From Fibrobacter sp. (GTDB taxonomy: Bacteria > Fibrobacterota > Fibrobacteria > Fibrobacterales > Fibrobacteraceae), in the NCBI GenBank assembly GCA_017550445.1, contig JAFZOV010000163.1:1-19947 (forward strand): 19,947 nucleotides of DNA. Direction: 5' to 3'. Below the pieces are notes generated by a model that searched no databases, was not told the DNA's origin, and worked only from the letters and a program-made list of their open reading frames with translations. Positions 9,167-16,605 of the stretch are shown here, in pieces (the first letter of the stretch is position 1; every line of letters begins with the position of its first letter). The translations under genes and the position numbers were made by a program.

Positions 9167-9182
9167 TATATTTCGGACAATG
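9167..9182 (+). promoter_or_regulatory. Probable -10 box and leaderless start
   Basis: TATATT (9167-9172) lies exactly 7 bases before the ATG at 9180, and no purine-rich ribosome site is present. Transcription would begin at or next to the A of ATG. The box overlaps the end of the MATE gene region (stop at 9164-9166). No clear -35 box is seen. Confidence 0.45.
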
Positions 9183-10358
9183 GGTTATTTAAAATTTACC
9201 TCGTTGTCTTTGTTATTAGCTCTTTCGGCTTGCGTTTACGAGCCGGAACAGTATACCGATTCAAATTTATCCAGCGGGAAATCGACGGATTCTGATATCG
9301 GAACCTTGTTCGAAGTGAATGGGGGAATGCAGATATGTAATCCCTCCGTGTCCCAGGATCCGGAAAATTACCCGGCATCCATGCTTTGGCTGAATTTTAG
9401 CGGTACGCAGAATGTAATCGCCCCCGATTCCGTGTACGCGACTTCGAGGGTGGAACAGCATGATCGTCTCTCGGTGTCCGATACGTCGGGAAAAGTTTTG
9501 TGGTATCTGATGCGCGATACGGCGGCAGGGGATTGCCAGTTCCAGGATCCGGAATGGAGTACCCATCCGAATTACATCGTTGCGCTCCGTGCCTATGATA
9601 CCAAGGGCAAAAAGGCTTGCGAAAATCTGGACTACGGTCTGTTTGCTGTTCGCATGGCCGACAAGAAGAAATACTTCTTCTACGACAAGGATATCAGCGA
9701 ATTTGCGACTCCGCACTTGTGGGTGGATCCCGAAGCCGAGCGCGATTCTTCGGCGGATGATTCCAAGGTGGAAGGTTTCTTTGGCACAAACCAGGTTCGC
9801 CTTGTTTATGTGAACAAGAAAGATCAGATTGTATTTGTGGATTTTGCTAACGGTGGCCTCAAGAAGGCGAAGACTCTCCAAAAACCCTCTGGCGTAGATG
9901 GCTGGATGATGGATAGCCCGCTGATTTCTCCGGATGGAAATTTCGTGGTCTACAATGTCATCAATTCTTCGTCGGGCTGGAAGTCCTATATTCAGGAACT
10001 TTCCGAAAAGTCAAAACCAATTGAAATTGAAAAGACGGACGATATGATTTCGGAACCGGTGCAACCCCATTGGTTCCAGTACAAAACGAGACTGTTCGTG
10101 GTGTGGACCGAGTTCCCCCAGGAAGTCGAGTTCTTGAACAAGAGCGATTTGTCTGCATCTTCTATACAGGACGGTAGTGCCGGTCGAACGGTCATGCGCG
10201 AGGTTTCCCTTGCCTATGGAATGCCTTCTGACTTGGCCTTTGCCTGGTTGAGTATGCCGAAGGAACTTGCTCCGATCCCGATGATTGCCGGTCGTTCGCC
10301 TGATGGACGTTTCTTGGCTACAGGAACCAATAAAGGCTATTTGCTTGAACTCCCGTGA
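9180..10358 (+). CDS. Lipoprotein, possible beta-propeller (TolB/WD40-like)
   Basis: 392 residues. It begins with a lipoprotein signal peptide; the lipobox LSAC puts the lipidated cysteine at residue 18. The mature part is soluble and Asp/Ser-rich. Two segments near the end, SPDGNFVVYN (about residue 257) and SPDGRFLATGTNKG (about residue 375), match the repeated strand pattern of TolB/WD40-type propellers, so a propeller fold is inferred, not shown. Family not recognised. The next gene follows after 8 bases and its ribosome site overlaps this stop codon, so the lipoprotein and the barrel protein are probably made together and may interact at the outer membrane. Confidence 0.75.
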   Translation: MGYLKFTSLSLLLALSACVYEPEQYTDSNLSSGKSTDSDIGTLFEVNGGMQICNPSVSQDPENYPASMLWLNFSGTQNVIAPDSVYATSRVEQHDRLSVSDTSGKVLWYLMRDTAAGDCQFQDPEWSTHPNYIVALRAYDTKGKKACENLDYGLFAVRMADKKKYFFYDKDISEFATPHLWVDPEAERDSSADDSKVEGFFGTNQVRLVYVNKKDQIVFVDFANGGLKKAKTLQKPSGVDGWMMDSPLISPDGNFVVYNVINSSSGWKSYIQELSEKSKPIEIEKTDDMISEPVQPHWFQYKTRLFVVWTEFPQEVEFLNKSDLSASSIQDGSAGRTVMREVSLAYGMPSDLAFAWLSMPKELAPIPMIAGRSPDGRFLATGTNKGYLLELP

Positions 10359-10366
10359 GGTAATCG

Positions 10367-11497
10367 ATGAAGAAGAATTTATTTAACGGGATCTTGTCTG
10401 GCGTAGCCTTGGCTGCTGCTGTAGGCGGCGCTTTTTATGTCGGCTTTAATTCTCCTGTGGAACTTGCGACTCCTTGGGAATCTATTGGTGGCTGTGGCGC
10501 CGGTGGTTCCGGTGGCGGTTCCGGCGATGGAATCAAGTGGATTGGCCAGGGCGTTTCTGGCGGTTATCTTGAAACCGAAGTGTTTACCAAGTACGCCGTT
10601 GGTCAGAATTTTTCGGGCCTCACGTTTACGCCGCATTTATCTATCAAACCCACTTGGTCTACTAAGCTTGGCGTGTCTATTCCGTGGATGAGTCACAGCG
10701 GTGAGGTGCAGTACCGTAGCAACCAGGCTCCGGCAGACCGCACCACGGGCGGCGTGGGCGATGTGTCTTTTGACTTTAGCAAGACTATCGGTAGCGGGGG
10801 AGCCGCGTCCCTTTCTGCAAGCCTTACCATTCCGACAGGTCAGTACGATATCAAGCGTGGAACCGATTCCGGCAAGGAACTTTTGCCGAGTAGCTTCCAG
10901 AAGGGCTCGGGCTTGTATTCGCTTACGCTGGGCTGGGATTATAGCCGCGATACCGACAAGGGAATATGGCTTTACGGCCTTAGCTATACCCACCCCTTTG
11001 CCATGCACCTGATTTCGGGCGAGAACGAATTCAACGATTCTTATTGGAAAGACTTGGATCACAAGGGGAATCGTTTCGAGTACCGATTTAAGCCCTACGG
11101 CGAAAACGACTTGGGCGCTTATACTCCGCCTTCTGTGGGTGGTTCTATTGCTTATGGTTACCGCGGCCGTCCGGGAATCGTGCAGAGTTTTGGCGTGAAC
11201 TTCTCGGTACCCCTGGGGGTTGCCTGGATCAATTCTGAAAAGGTGGGAACCTACGATCCCCGCCCGGACCCTGATCATCAGGCGTGGTCCGTGGCCTTTG
11301 CTTACGGTATCGAATTTTCCGATGCGGATTTCCCGGTGTTCCTTGCGGTCTCTTTGCCGCTCCATGACAAGAGCAACGCTGCCGACCCCAAGGACGAATA
11401 CGACGAGTCTCCCATGCGCAAGTGGGACGCTCCGGACTGGGATGACTTTGGTCAGCAGTGGACCATCGCTGTCGGTGTCAAGGGCAGCTTTTTCTAG
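10367..11497 (+). CDS. Predicted outer-membrane beta-barrel protein
   Basis: 376 residues with an N-terminal signal sequence (KKNLFNG, then a hydrophobic run) followed by a glycine-rich hinge, GGCGAGGSGGGSGDG, near residues 41-56. The rest is alternating amphipathic strands with many aromatic residues, such as TPHLSIKPTWSTKLGVSIPW, and a terminal GVKGSFF with final Phe, the usual signal for barrel assembly. It resembles the loose group of transport-type barrels annotated as phenol-degradation or transporter-like, but I would not assign a substrate. GAGG (10357-10360) lies six bases before the ATG and overlaps the TGA of the lipoprotein gene. The stop codon lies at the first bases of a heptad-repeat element. 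Confidence 0.75.
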   Translation: MKKNLFNGILSGVALAAAVGGAFYVGFNSPVELATPWESIGGCGAGGSGGGSGDGIKWIGQGVSGGYLETEVFTKYAVGQNFSGLTFTPHLSIKPTWSTKLGVSIPWMSHSGEVQYRSNQAPADRTTGGVGDVSFDFSKTIGSGGAASLSASLTIPTGQYDIKRGTDSGKELLPSSFQKGSGLYSLTLGWDYSRDTDKGIWLYGLSYTHPFAMHLISGENEFNDSYWKDLDHKGNRFEYRFKPYGENDLGAYTPPSVGGSIAYGYRGRPGIVQSFGVNFSVPLGVAWINSEKVGTYDPRPDPDHQAWSVAFAYGIEFSDADFPVFLAVSLPLHDKSNAADPKDEYDESPMRKWDAPDWDDFGQQWTIAVGVKGSFF

Positions 11498-11602
11498 ACG
11501 AAAGACGAGAGATTTAAAAATCGCGGCAAAGCCGCCCTTTACAGACGCACGAAGTGCTAATATTGTTCTTTCGTCTCTCGTCTGTAGCCCGCGAATGCGG
11601 GC
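11496..11602. repeat. Heptad-repeat palindromic element, copy 2, with extra hairpins
   Basis: The left arm AGACGAAAGACGAGAGA (11496-11512) pairs with TCTTTCGTCTCTCGTCT near 11569-11585 at about 15 of 17 positions. Both arms are built from 7-base units (AGACGAA, AGACGAG; GTCTCTC on the right). Between them are AATCGCGGCAAAGCCGCC (11519-11536; core as in copies 3 and 4 with AAA for GGA) and a small GCACGAAGTGC hairpin (11547-11557). Just after the right arm is a further perfect hairpin, GCCCGC-GAAT-GCGGGC (11587-11602). The left arm includes the last two bases of the preceding stop codon. It lies between convergent genes. Confidence 0.7.
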
Positions 11603-11612
11603 GTTCTTTAGT

Positions 11613-12524
11613 CTAAGCTCTTGGGTGAGTCTTCTTGAAGGCTGCTCGCAGGCGTTCTGCATTTACGTGAGTGTATACCTGTGTGGTGGAGATGTTCGAA
11701 TGGCCGAGCATCTCTTTTACGCTCATGATTTCGGCGCCGTTTTCCAACAGATGTGTGGCGAAACTATGACGTAGCACGTGCGGGCTGGCTTTACCTTCCC
11801 AGCCGATTTCGCGGAGTAGGTGCTGGATGTCGTTACGTAGCGTACGTAACCCGAAGGGCTTGCCGTCTTCGCTCAAGAACACGTAGCCTGTGGCGGTGGG
11901 CATGTGCCCAGCCTGTATTTGCATTTGTTTGTAATTGGCGATACGCGAAACGAAACTTTCAGTTAGCGGAACGATTCGTTCCTTGTTGCCCTTGCCCAGA
12001 ACTCGTACCAGAAAATCTCTTTCGTTTATGCGGTCCCAGGTCAGGCTCTGGCATTCCGATATGCGCAGGCCGGAACCGTAAATCAGTTCGAGCAGAATGC
12101 GCGCACGAACTTGCTGCAGGGTCGGGTTTTCGGGGAGCTCTGGGAATTTTTCTTCGGCCAAGTCTTTTTGCCCGAGGACATTCACCAGGCGCTTGGGGCG
12201 CTTGGGCATGGGAACATTTTCAGCTGGGTTCTTTTCTGCAATCTTGCTTTTTACCAGGTACTTGCCAAAGCTTTTCAGGGCGGCCAAATGTTCGCAGATG
12301 CTAGTGGGGGCCAGTTTCTGCTTCATCTTCAAGTCCCACACGAATGTCTTGACGGTGGTTTCGGAGAATGCTGGAAGCGGGGCGTCTTCTTTGTTCAGCG
12401 CAGCCTTCAGGTGTTCCAGATATTTGTCAAGGGACTTGCGGTAGGTGTCCACCGTGCGCGGCGAGAAACGTCGCCTGTCCGCGATATACTGTAAATAACC
12501 TGCGATGTGTTCCGAAAGATTCAT
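11613..12524 (-). CDS. xerC/D: Tyrosine site-specific recombinase, XerC/XerD type
   Basis: 303 residues, the normal Xer length. Recombinases of this group resolve chromosome dimers at dif sites near the terminus with the help of FtsK. The N-terminal SAM-like domain (YLQYIADRRRFSPRTVDTY) binds the DNA core. The catalytic set is complete: Arg154 in GSGLRISE, Lys178 in GKGNKER, His249 and Arg252 in HVLRHSFATH, His275 in LGHSNIST, and the nucleophile Tyr284 in TTQVYTH. It ends THPRA as Xer proteins do. The N terminus looks more like XerC and the C terminus is ambiguous, so I do not choose between the two. No integrase-like extra domains or att-like repeats are beside it, so this is more likely housekeeping than a mobile element. 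It is divergent from the PorV-like gene, with 58 bases between. Confidence 0.9.
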   Translation of the reverse strand: MNLSEHIAGYLQYIADRRRFSPRTVDTYRKSLDKYLEHLKAALNKEDAPLPAFSETTVKTFVWDLKMKQKLAPTSICEHLAALKSFGKYLVKSKIAEKNPAENVPMPKRPKRLVNVLGQKDLAEEKFPELPENPTLQQVRARILLELIYGSGLRISECQSLTWDRINERDFLVRVLGKGNKERIVPLTESFVSRIANYKQMQIQAGHMPTATGYVFLSEDGKPFGLRTLRNDIQHLLREIGWEGKASPHVLRHSFATHLLENGAEIMSVKEMLGHSNISTTQVYTHVNAERLRAAFKKTHPRA

Positions 12525-12582
12525 TTAAAGCGTTTTTCTTCTGGTCTGCCAACCAAAAATAATCTATCTTGAACCTCAAAGT
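12525..12582. promoter_or_regulatory. Divergent promoter region between xer and the PorV-like gene
   Basis: The 58-base A/T-rich gap must hold both promoters. On the plus strand TATCTT (12565-12570) is 12 bases before the ATG at 12583 and could be a -10 box giving a leader of about 5 bases. On the minus strand TAGATT is a weak -10 candidate upstream of xer. No good -35 boxes are visible. Confidence 0.3.
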
Positions 12583-13824
12583 ATGACTTTTGCGAGAATT
12601 TTAGTTGGTATTGCTTTGTTGTCTGCCGCGGGTTCCTTTGCTGCAGACCGTGTGGTGGGCGCAAACGCAACCTTGGATATCGAACCGGGTGCGCGATCTG
12701 CCGCATTGGGTTCTGCGACCATGGCTGTAGATGGCGATTACCTGGGGCTCATGTCTAACCCCTACCAGCTTGCAAATGTGAATTACGCCTGGGCTTCTTT
12801 TTCGCATACTGAATATTACGAAGATACCAAGTATGACTTTGCTTCGGCGGTAGTTCCGCTGGGCAAGGGACAGGGCTTGGGCATTTCTTTTTCCAGGTTC
12901 GGTGCCGACGATATTCCCTATATTAAAGAGGGTGAACCCCTGCCCGAAGGCTCCGACTACAATACGCTTTCTATTGCCGACTGGGTTTTCTCGGCTACCT
13001 TTGGCCGCAAGCTGACCGATCGCTTGGAACTGGGTATCGGTTTCCATGGCCTTTACCGCGATATGGATCAGACCGGCTGGGGCTTCCGTGGCGATGCCGG
13101 ACTTCGTTTCCGTGCTGTAGATGAACTCTATGTATCGGGCCTTTTGAAGGGTTGGACGTCTTCGGCTACCAGCTGGGAATCGGGAGAGTTTGAATATTCT
13201 TCACCGGAGCTTTATATTGCCGCAAGTTACGGGTTAGCGATACCTTATTTGTACGGCAAGCTGAACTTGTTCTGGCAGGGTGCAGAACTTTTGCACCGCG
13301 AAGCCCGCGATATGGATTTTGAAACGGACAAAGATCGTGGCAAACGCGTTTGGGAGAGTCCCCTGGATTGGCTCTCGGGCGGTCGTGGGGGCCTTGAATA
13401 CGCCTTTGACTTCGGACTTTCGCTCCGGGCGGGCCTTTCCAGCTTTACCACTTTTAAAAGCGTGACCGCAGGTGCGGGTCTAGTGATTGCGAAGTTCGTG
13501 AAAATCGACTACGCCTTCGAATCTCACCCGGTACTTTCGCCGGTGCACCGCGTAAGCGTGAGCATCAGCCCGTATCTTTTCTCTCATGCTCCCAAGCAGG
13601 GCTCGCCGGAAGCTGCGCCTAGCCGCAGTGCAATTTTGACCGAAGAACCTGACAACGATACGGCCTACGAAGAAATGGAACAGGAAACTTATGCCGCTCC
13701 TGCCGAAGCGACTCCTGTGGCTGCAGAGGAATTTGCCCCGGTTGAACAGGTGCAAGAAGAGGCTCCGGCTGCCGCTCCTGTTGGCAAGGCCGTGGTCGAA
13801 ACAGACGACGAAGTTCTCGAGTAA
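12583..13824 (+). CDS. PorV/PorQ (UPF0164)-family outer-membrane protein with acidic tail
   Basis: 413 residues. The signal peptide is cut near SFA-AD (residues 20-21). The family signature follows: LDIEPGARSAALGSATMAV, then a Gly/Asp-rich turn and MSNPYQLA, where relatives have NPA. The body is barrel-like strands up to about residue 335 (VSVSISPYLFS). In the Bacteroidota PorV is the outer-membrane shuttle that takes type IX secretion cargo to the sortase; related UPF0164 proteins also occur without that role, so the function is uncertain. Odd here is a C-terminal tail of about 75 residues rich in Glu, Ala and Pro (EEPDNDTAYEEMEQE and after), instead of ending on the last barrel strand. There is no Shine-Dalgarno site. 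A T-rich stretch of 70 bases follows. Confidence 0.8.
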   Translation: MTFARILVGIALLSAAGSFAADRVVGANATLDIEPGARSAALGSATMAVDGDYLGLMSNPYQLANVNYAWASFSHTEYYEDTKYDFASAVVPLGKGQGLGISFSRFGADDIPYIKEGEPLPEGSDYNTLSIADWVFSATFGRKLTDRLELGIGFHGLYRDMDQTGWGFRGDAGLRFRAVDELYVSGLLKGWTSSATSWESGEFEYSSPELYIAASYGLAIPYLYGKLNLFWQGAELLHREARDMDFETDKDRGKRVWESPLDWLSGGRGGLEYAFDFGLSLRAGLSSFTTFKSVTAGAGLVIAKFVKIDYAFESHPVLSPVHRVSVSISPYLFSHAPKQGSPEAAPSRSAILTEEPDNDTAYEEMEQETYAAPAEATPVAAEEFAPVEQVQEEAPAAAPVGKAVVETDDEVLE

Positions 13825-13881
13825 AATGCGTTTTTTTGCCTTTTTTTGGATAAAAAGCGTTCATTTCGACAAATATTAGTC

Positions 13882-13897
13882 TATATTTTCTAGCATG
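13882..13897 (+). promoter_or_regulatory. Probable -10 box and leaderless start
   Basis: TATATT (13882-13887) is exactly 7 bases before the ATG at 13895, the same arrangement as at 9167-9182. There is no ribosome site, so a leaderless mRNA is predicted for the four-gene run that starts here. GTTCAT lies 17 bases upstream of the box but is a poor -35 match. Confidence 0.45.
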
Positions 13898-14548
13898 CCG
13901 CAATTAAAGAACTATCGCGAAGTTGGAATTTTTGATTTGATGTCGGCCCCCTTGAATCCGATTGGGGCTTTTGATGCTGAACAGTTTAAAAAAGATGTTC
14001 GCGCTTTGCTCGCTGAAAAAACAGACGAAAAGTTCTTGGCGGTCGACCTGACTGGACTTGACTTTGTCTACAGCGACGCCTATAACGCATTTATCCAGTT
14101 CCAGCAGGAAATGGAAGACCGAAAGGGTTTGTTCGCTGTCCTGACAAACAACCAGACTATTGTCGATGGCTTGAAAAAGGCCGGTCTCGATAAGAACATC
14201 CGGGTTTTTGCTTATGAAGCCGACATGATGTCTTTCTCTCTGCAAGCTCGCAGTCCCGAAGGCCCTGCCACCGTAGAAATTAATGACGAACCGTCGTCTG
14301 CAGTTGCTTCCCAGAATGTGGGCTCCATCGAAGTCGCTCCTTCGCCGCATCTGGATCGCCGCACCACGGGGTCTCATCGTCGCTTTACCAAGAGCTTCAA
14401 CGCCATTGCTAAAGAAGAATCCGTTTCTAAGAAAAAGGGCCTCGATGTCCCGTTCGATGACGAACCGTCGTCGGCAAAGACCGTGATTATTGTATTCCTC
14501 TTGTTGCTTGCAGCTGTAGGCGGAGTTCTCGCGTTCTTCTACATCTAG
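13895..14548 (+). CDS. Tail-anchored STAS-domain protein
   Basis: 217 residues. About residues 1-115 fit a STAS domain (the fold of anti-sigma-factor antagonists): FLAVDLTGLDFVYSDAYNAFIQF, then LFAVLTNNQTIVDGLKKAGLDKNIRVF. In SpoIIAA-type members the motif is DSSG with a phosphorylated serine. Here it is YSDA, so Ser60 could be the phosphosite but its surroundings are altered. A polar linker (about 116-194) contains DEPSSA twice. Residues about 195-217 are one hydrophobic helix at the very C terminus, so the STAS domain should hang in the cytoplasm on a membrane tail. No kinase or phosphatase partner is in the window. It is first in a four-gene run; the next start is 4 bases after this stop. 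Confidence 0.8.
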   Translation: MPQLKNYREVGIFDLMSAPLNPIGAFDAEQFKKDVRALLAEKTDEKFLAVDLTGLDFVYSDAYNAFIQFQQEMEDRKGLFAVLTNNQTIVDGLKKAGLDKNIRVFAYEADMMSFSLQARSPEGPATVEINDEPSSAVASQNVGSIEVAPSPHLDRRTTGSHRRFTKSFNAIAKEESVSKKKGLDVPFDDEPSSAKTVIIVFLLLLAAVGGVLAFFYI

Positions 14549-14552
14549 TCCG

Positions 14553-15473
14553 ATGCCTGTCGAGTTTCAAGAATACAAGCGAAAGGGCAAATCTTTCAAT
14601 AATCAACATAAGTTCCCGTTAATCCGGTTAACGCTTGTAGCGGTAGCCGCTTTTTTGGCGTATTGGTCGGGGCTTGCCTCTAAGATTGCCGATGCGCTTC
14701 CGCTGCCGGGCAACAACGAAGAAGTCCCCGTTGAAACTTGGGAATCCCGTTGTTCCGCTTATGGTGGAACTCCCTTTGAACTGAAACAGGGCCTTGCCCA
14801 GTGCTCGTGGGTCTTGGTGGATTCTATTCCGCTGGGGCGCTTGCCTAACCCCTTCTTGCGTTACGTGGCCGGCCTTCGCAAATCCGAAAAGTCCAAGCTT
14901 CATTGGATTGCGCCGGTGGCAAATTTCGGGAATCCGTTGTTGGTCATGCACGAAGATAGCGTGCCGTCGGTTTATTTACGTTATATGAAACCCGATTCCA
15001 GTTATATATGGGTATCCAAGAGTACGGGTTGCAAGTTCCCGGGGGTGTGTCCGCGACTTCCGCTGGAATGGTCTGCCTTGGCTATTGACGAGGGCTTTGA
15101 CTTTGAAGGCCAGGAATCCTTGTTGGCGATGGATGTCTTTAGCGGCATTGGCGAGGCTCCCATTTATCCGGTGCTTTCGGGGCGTGTGTTGGAATCCGGT
15201 AAAGATTCTCTAGGTTACTTTGTTGAAATCGACCACGGCTATAACGTGACCAGCAAAACGTTGGGTATGGGCTCCTTGAACGATTCCCTGTCGGTGGGGG
15301 ATACCGTTGGCGTCATGTCGATGCTGGGCCGGCTTTCTCCTAAAGATAGTGCCACCTTCTTTTTGTCGGTTCGCCTGAATGGCCAGTTTGTGCGTTGGAA
15401 CGAATTTTACGCTTCGACCCATCCGGTCTCTCCAGATTCCCTTGCGGCGTTTGAAAAGTTGAATGGTTTTTAA
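14553..15473 (+). CDS. Membrane-anchored protein with degenerate M23 (LytM-like) domain
   Basis: 306 residues: a short basic cytoplasmic N terminus, one membrane helix at about 22-42, then an extracytoplasmic part. Residues about 190-287 follow the LytM/M23 peptidase pattern: LLAMDVFSGIGEAPIYPVLSGRV is cut here to its landmarks MDV, PIYPVLSG, VEIDHG, SVGDTVG and SVRLNGQFV. The zinc ligands are gone: the histidine of the first HxxxD motif is lost (Asp194 remains), and the HxH before the last strand reads TFF (268-270). It is therefore probably not a peptidase. Dead LytM proteins such as EnvC and NlpD switch on cell-wall amidases, which is an attractive but unproven role. Region 60-170 has five cysteines or so and no known family. 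No ribosome site; it starts 4 bases after the STAS gene, so coupling is likely. Confidence 0.75.
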   Translation: MPVEFQEYKRKGKSFNNQHKFPLIRLTLVAVAAFLAYWSGLASKIADALPLPGNNEEVPVETWESRCSAYGGTPFELKQGLAQCSWVLVDSIPLGRLPNPFLRYVAGLRKSEKSKLHWIAPVANFGNPLLVMHEDSVPSVYLRYMKPDSSYIWVSKSTGCKFPGVCPRLPLEWSALAIDEGFDFEGQESLLAMDVFSGIGEAPIYPVLSGRVLESGKDSLGYFVEIDHGYNVTSKTLGMGSLNDSLSVGDTVGVMSMLGRLSPKDSATFFLSVRLNGQFVRWNEFYASTHPVSPDSLAAFEKLNGF

Positions 15474-15486
15474 TACCTTTGGTCTT

Positions 15487-16605
15487 ATGAACAGCCTTCG
15501 TTCTAAATACATGGTTTTCGGCTTGCTGTGGATTTTGTTTGCAGTGGTGTTTTTTGCCGGCTGCGAAAAAGACACCGACGGTCCCATGGATGTTTCTGAT
15601 AACGATTTTAGTTACGATGGCGAAGGTTTTTTTGCTTATGCAAGGCTGGATTCCGGCAAGACAATTCATCTGTCCAAGGATACCCTGTATTTGGACATGG
15701 GTAAAATGTGGACTTTCTCGAACTGTGCTCTGCAATCGATTCACCTGACTTATGCCAAGTCCGATTCTGTTCTCTGGATTACGCCGACGCTTACGATTCA
15801 TGCGACTGCAGAAGATTGTCCTGCGCCTTATTATCGTCCCGATACAACTCTTAAGCTGTTGCTTACTTCGGAGATGATTTCTGGCATCGGCATGATCAAG
15901 GTGAAAAACGATGGCGACACGGCGCTGGATTCTATAACGCTTCGTCGCGGCAGTATTACGAAGGACACCTTCTACGTGTACATGGATTCCTCTTTTGCGG
16001 ATCCTCATGCTTACCCGTTGCGGACCAAGGATAAAAAGAAGGGCAAGGCTGTTCCCCAAATCCTTCGCGTTCTGGATTCACTGACACCGCGCGTGTTTTA
16101 TTGGCGTACCATGAAGTCTACTTGTACCCATCGCGTGGACATGTGCAAAAAAACTGTTGCCGACACCATTTACCCCACTAGCTGGAATATTAACGATACG
16201 AACCTAGTGCCGGTTCATTACGCCTGTGCTGATTCCGATTCGGTCTACTGCATCAATTCCAAGTGGGAAAATGACTCGACCGAACTGGGTAATGTTCAGG
16301 AACGCCCTGATACAATCTGGCATTACAACACCTACTATACCGAAAAAATTCCGGAGTGTGGAACCTATAGTTCCTTCGCGGTCAGCAATTACACTGTAGG
16401 GGATAGGGTGCGCTTTATTCGTGAACTATTTACCCCCGATAAAGAAGAACCTTTCTGTGGACCGAATTCCAAGAAAGATTGGATGGTCTATAACTTATCG
16501 GGCAACAAGATGGTTGTCGATTCCGACAGTGTTGCTATTTTGGATAGTTTGTCTAAAATCTGGAAGAAGGCAACGGTTGCGCCTGACACCTTGAAAGAAA
16601 AATGA
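15487..16605 (+). CDS. Hypothetical lipoprotein
   Basis: 372 residues from the chosen start. The signal peptide ends in the lipobox FAGC with the lipidated cysteine at residue 26, followed by EKDTDGP. The mature protein is rich in Asp, Ser, Thr and aromatic residues and has a scatter of cysteines, for example CTHRVDMCKK, CADSDSVYC and EPFCGPNSKK, which may form disulfides. No family is recognised. An in-frame ATG at 15463 inside the previous gene would add 8 residues (MVFNTFGL); I prefer 15487 because it gives a normal basic N region (NSLRSKY), but neither has a clear ribosome site. The stop overlaps the Nudix start (ATGA), so they are co-translated. Confidence 0.75.
   Translation: MNSLRSKYMVFGLLWILFAVVFFAGCEKDTDGPMDVSDNDFSYDGEGFFAYARLDSGKTIHLSKDTLYLDMGKMWTFSNCALQSIHLTYAKSDSVLWITPTLTIHATAEDCPAPYYRPDTTLKLLLTSEMISGIGMIKVKNDGDTALDSITLRRGSITKDTFYVYMDSSFADPHAYPLRTKDKKKGKAVPQILRVLDSLTPRVFYWRTMKSTCTHRVDMCKKTVADTIYPTSWNINDTNLVPVHYACADSDSVYCINSKWENDSTELGNVQERPDTIWHYNTYYTEKIPECGTYSSFAVSNYTVGDRVRFIRELFTPDKEEPFCGPNSKKDWMVYNLSGNKMVVDSDSVAILDSLSKIWKKATVAPDTLKEK

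Noticed and set aside
11519..11602. The hairpins of the heptad elements as ordinary Rho-independent terminators.
   Set aside because: No run of T follows the GC stems on either strand at any of the four copies.
11496..11612. A dif or attachment site next to the recombinase gene.
   Set aside because: I find no 28-bp site with the two dif-like 11-bp arms, and the palindrome here belongs to the heptad family found elsewhere.
13825..13894. The T-rich gap after the PorV-like gene as a terminator.
   Set aside because: It has two T-runs, but I could not build a convincing stem in front of either.
15463..15486. ATG at 15463 as start of the lipoprotein gene.
   Set aside because: It lies inside the previous gene without a ribosome site and gives a poorer signal-peptide N region; not fully excluded.
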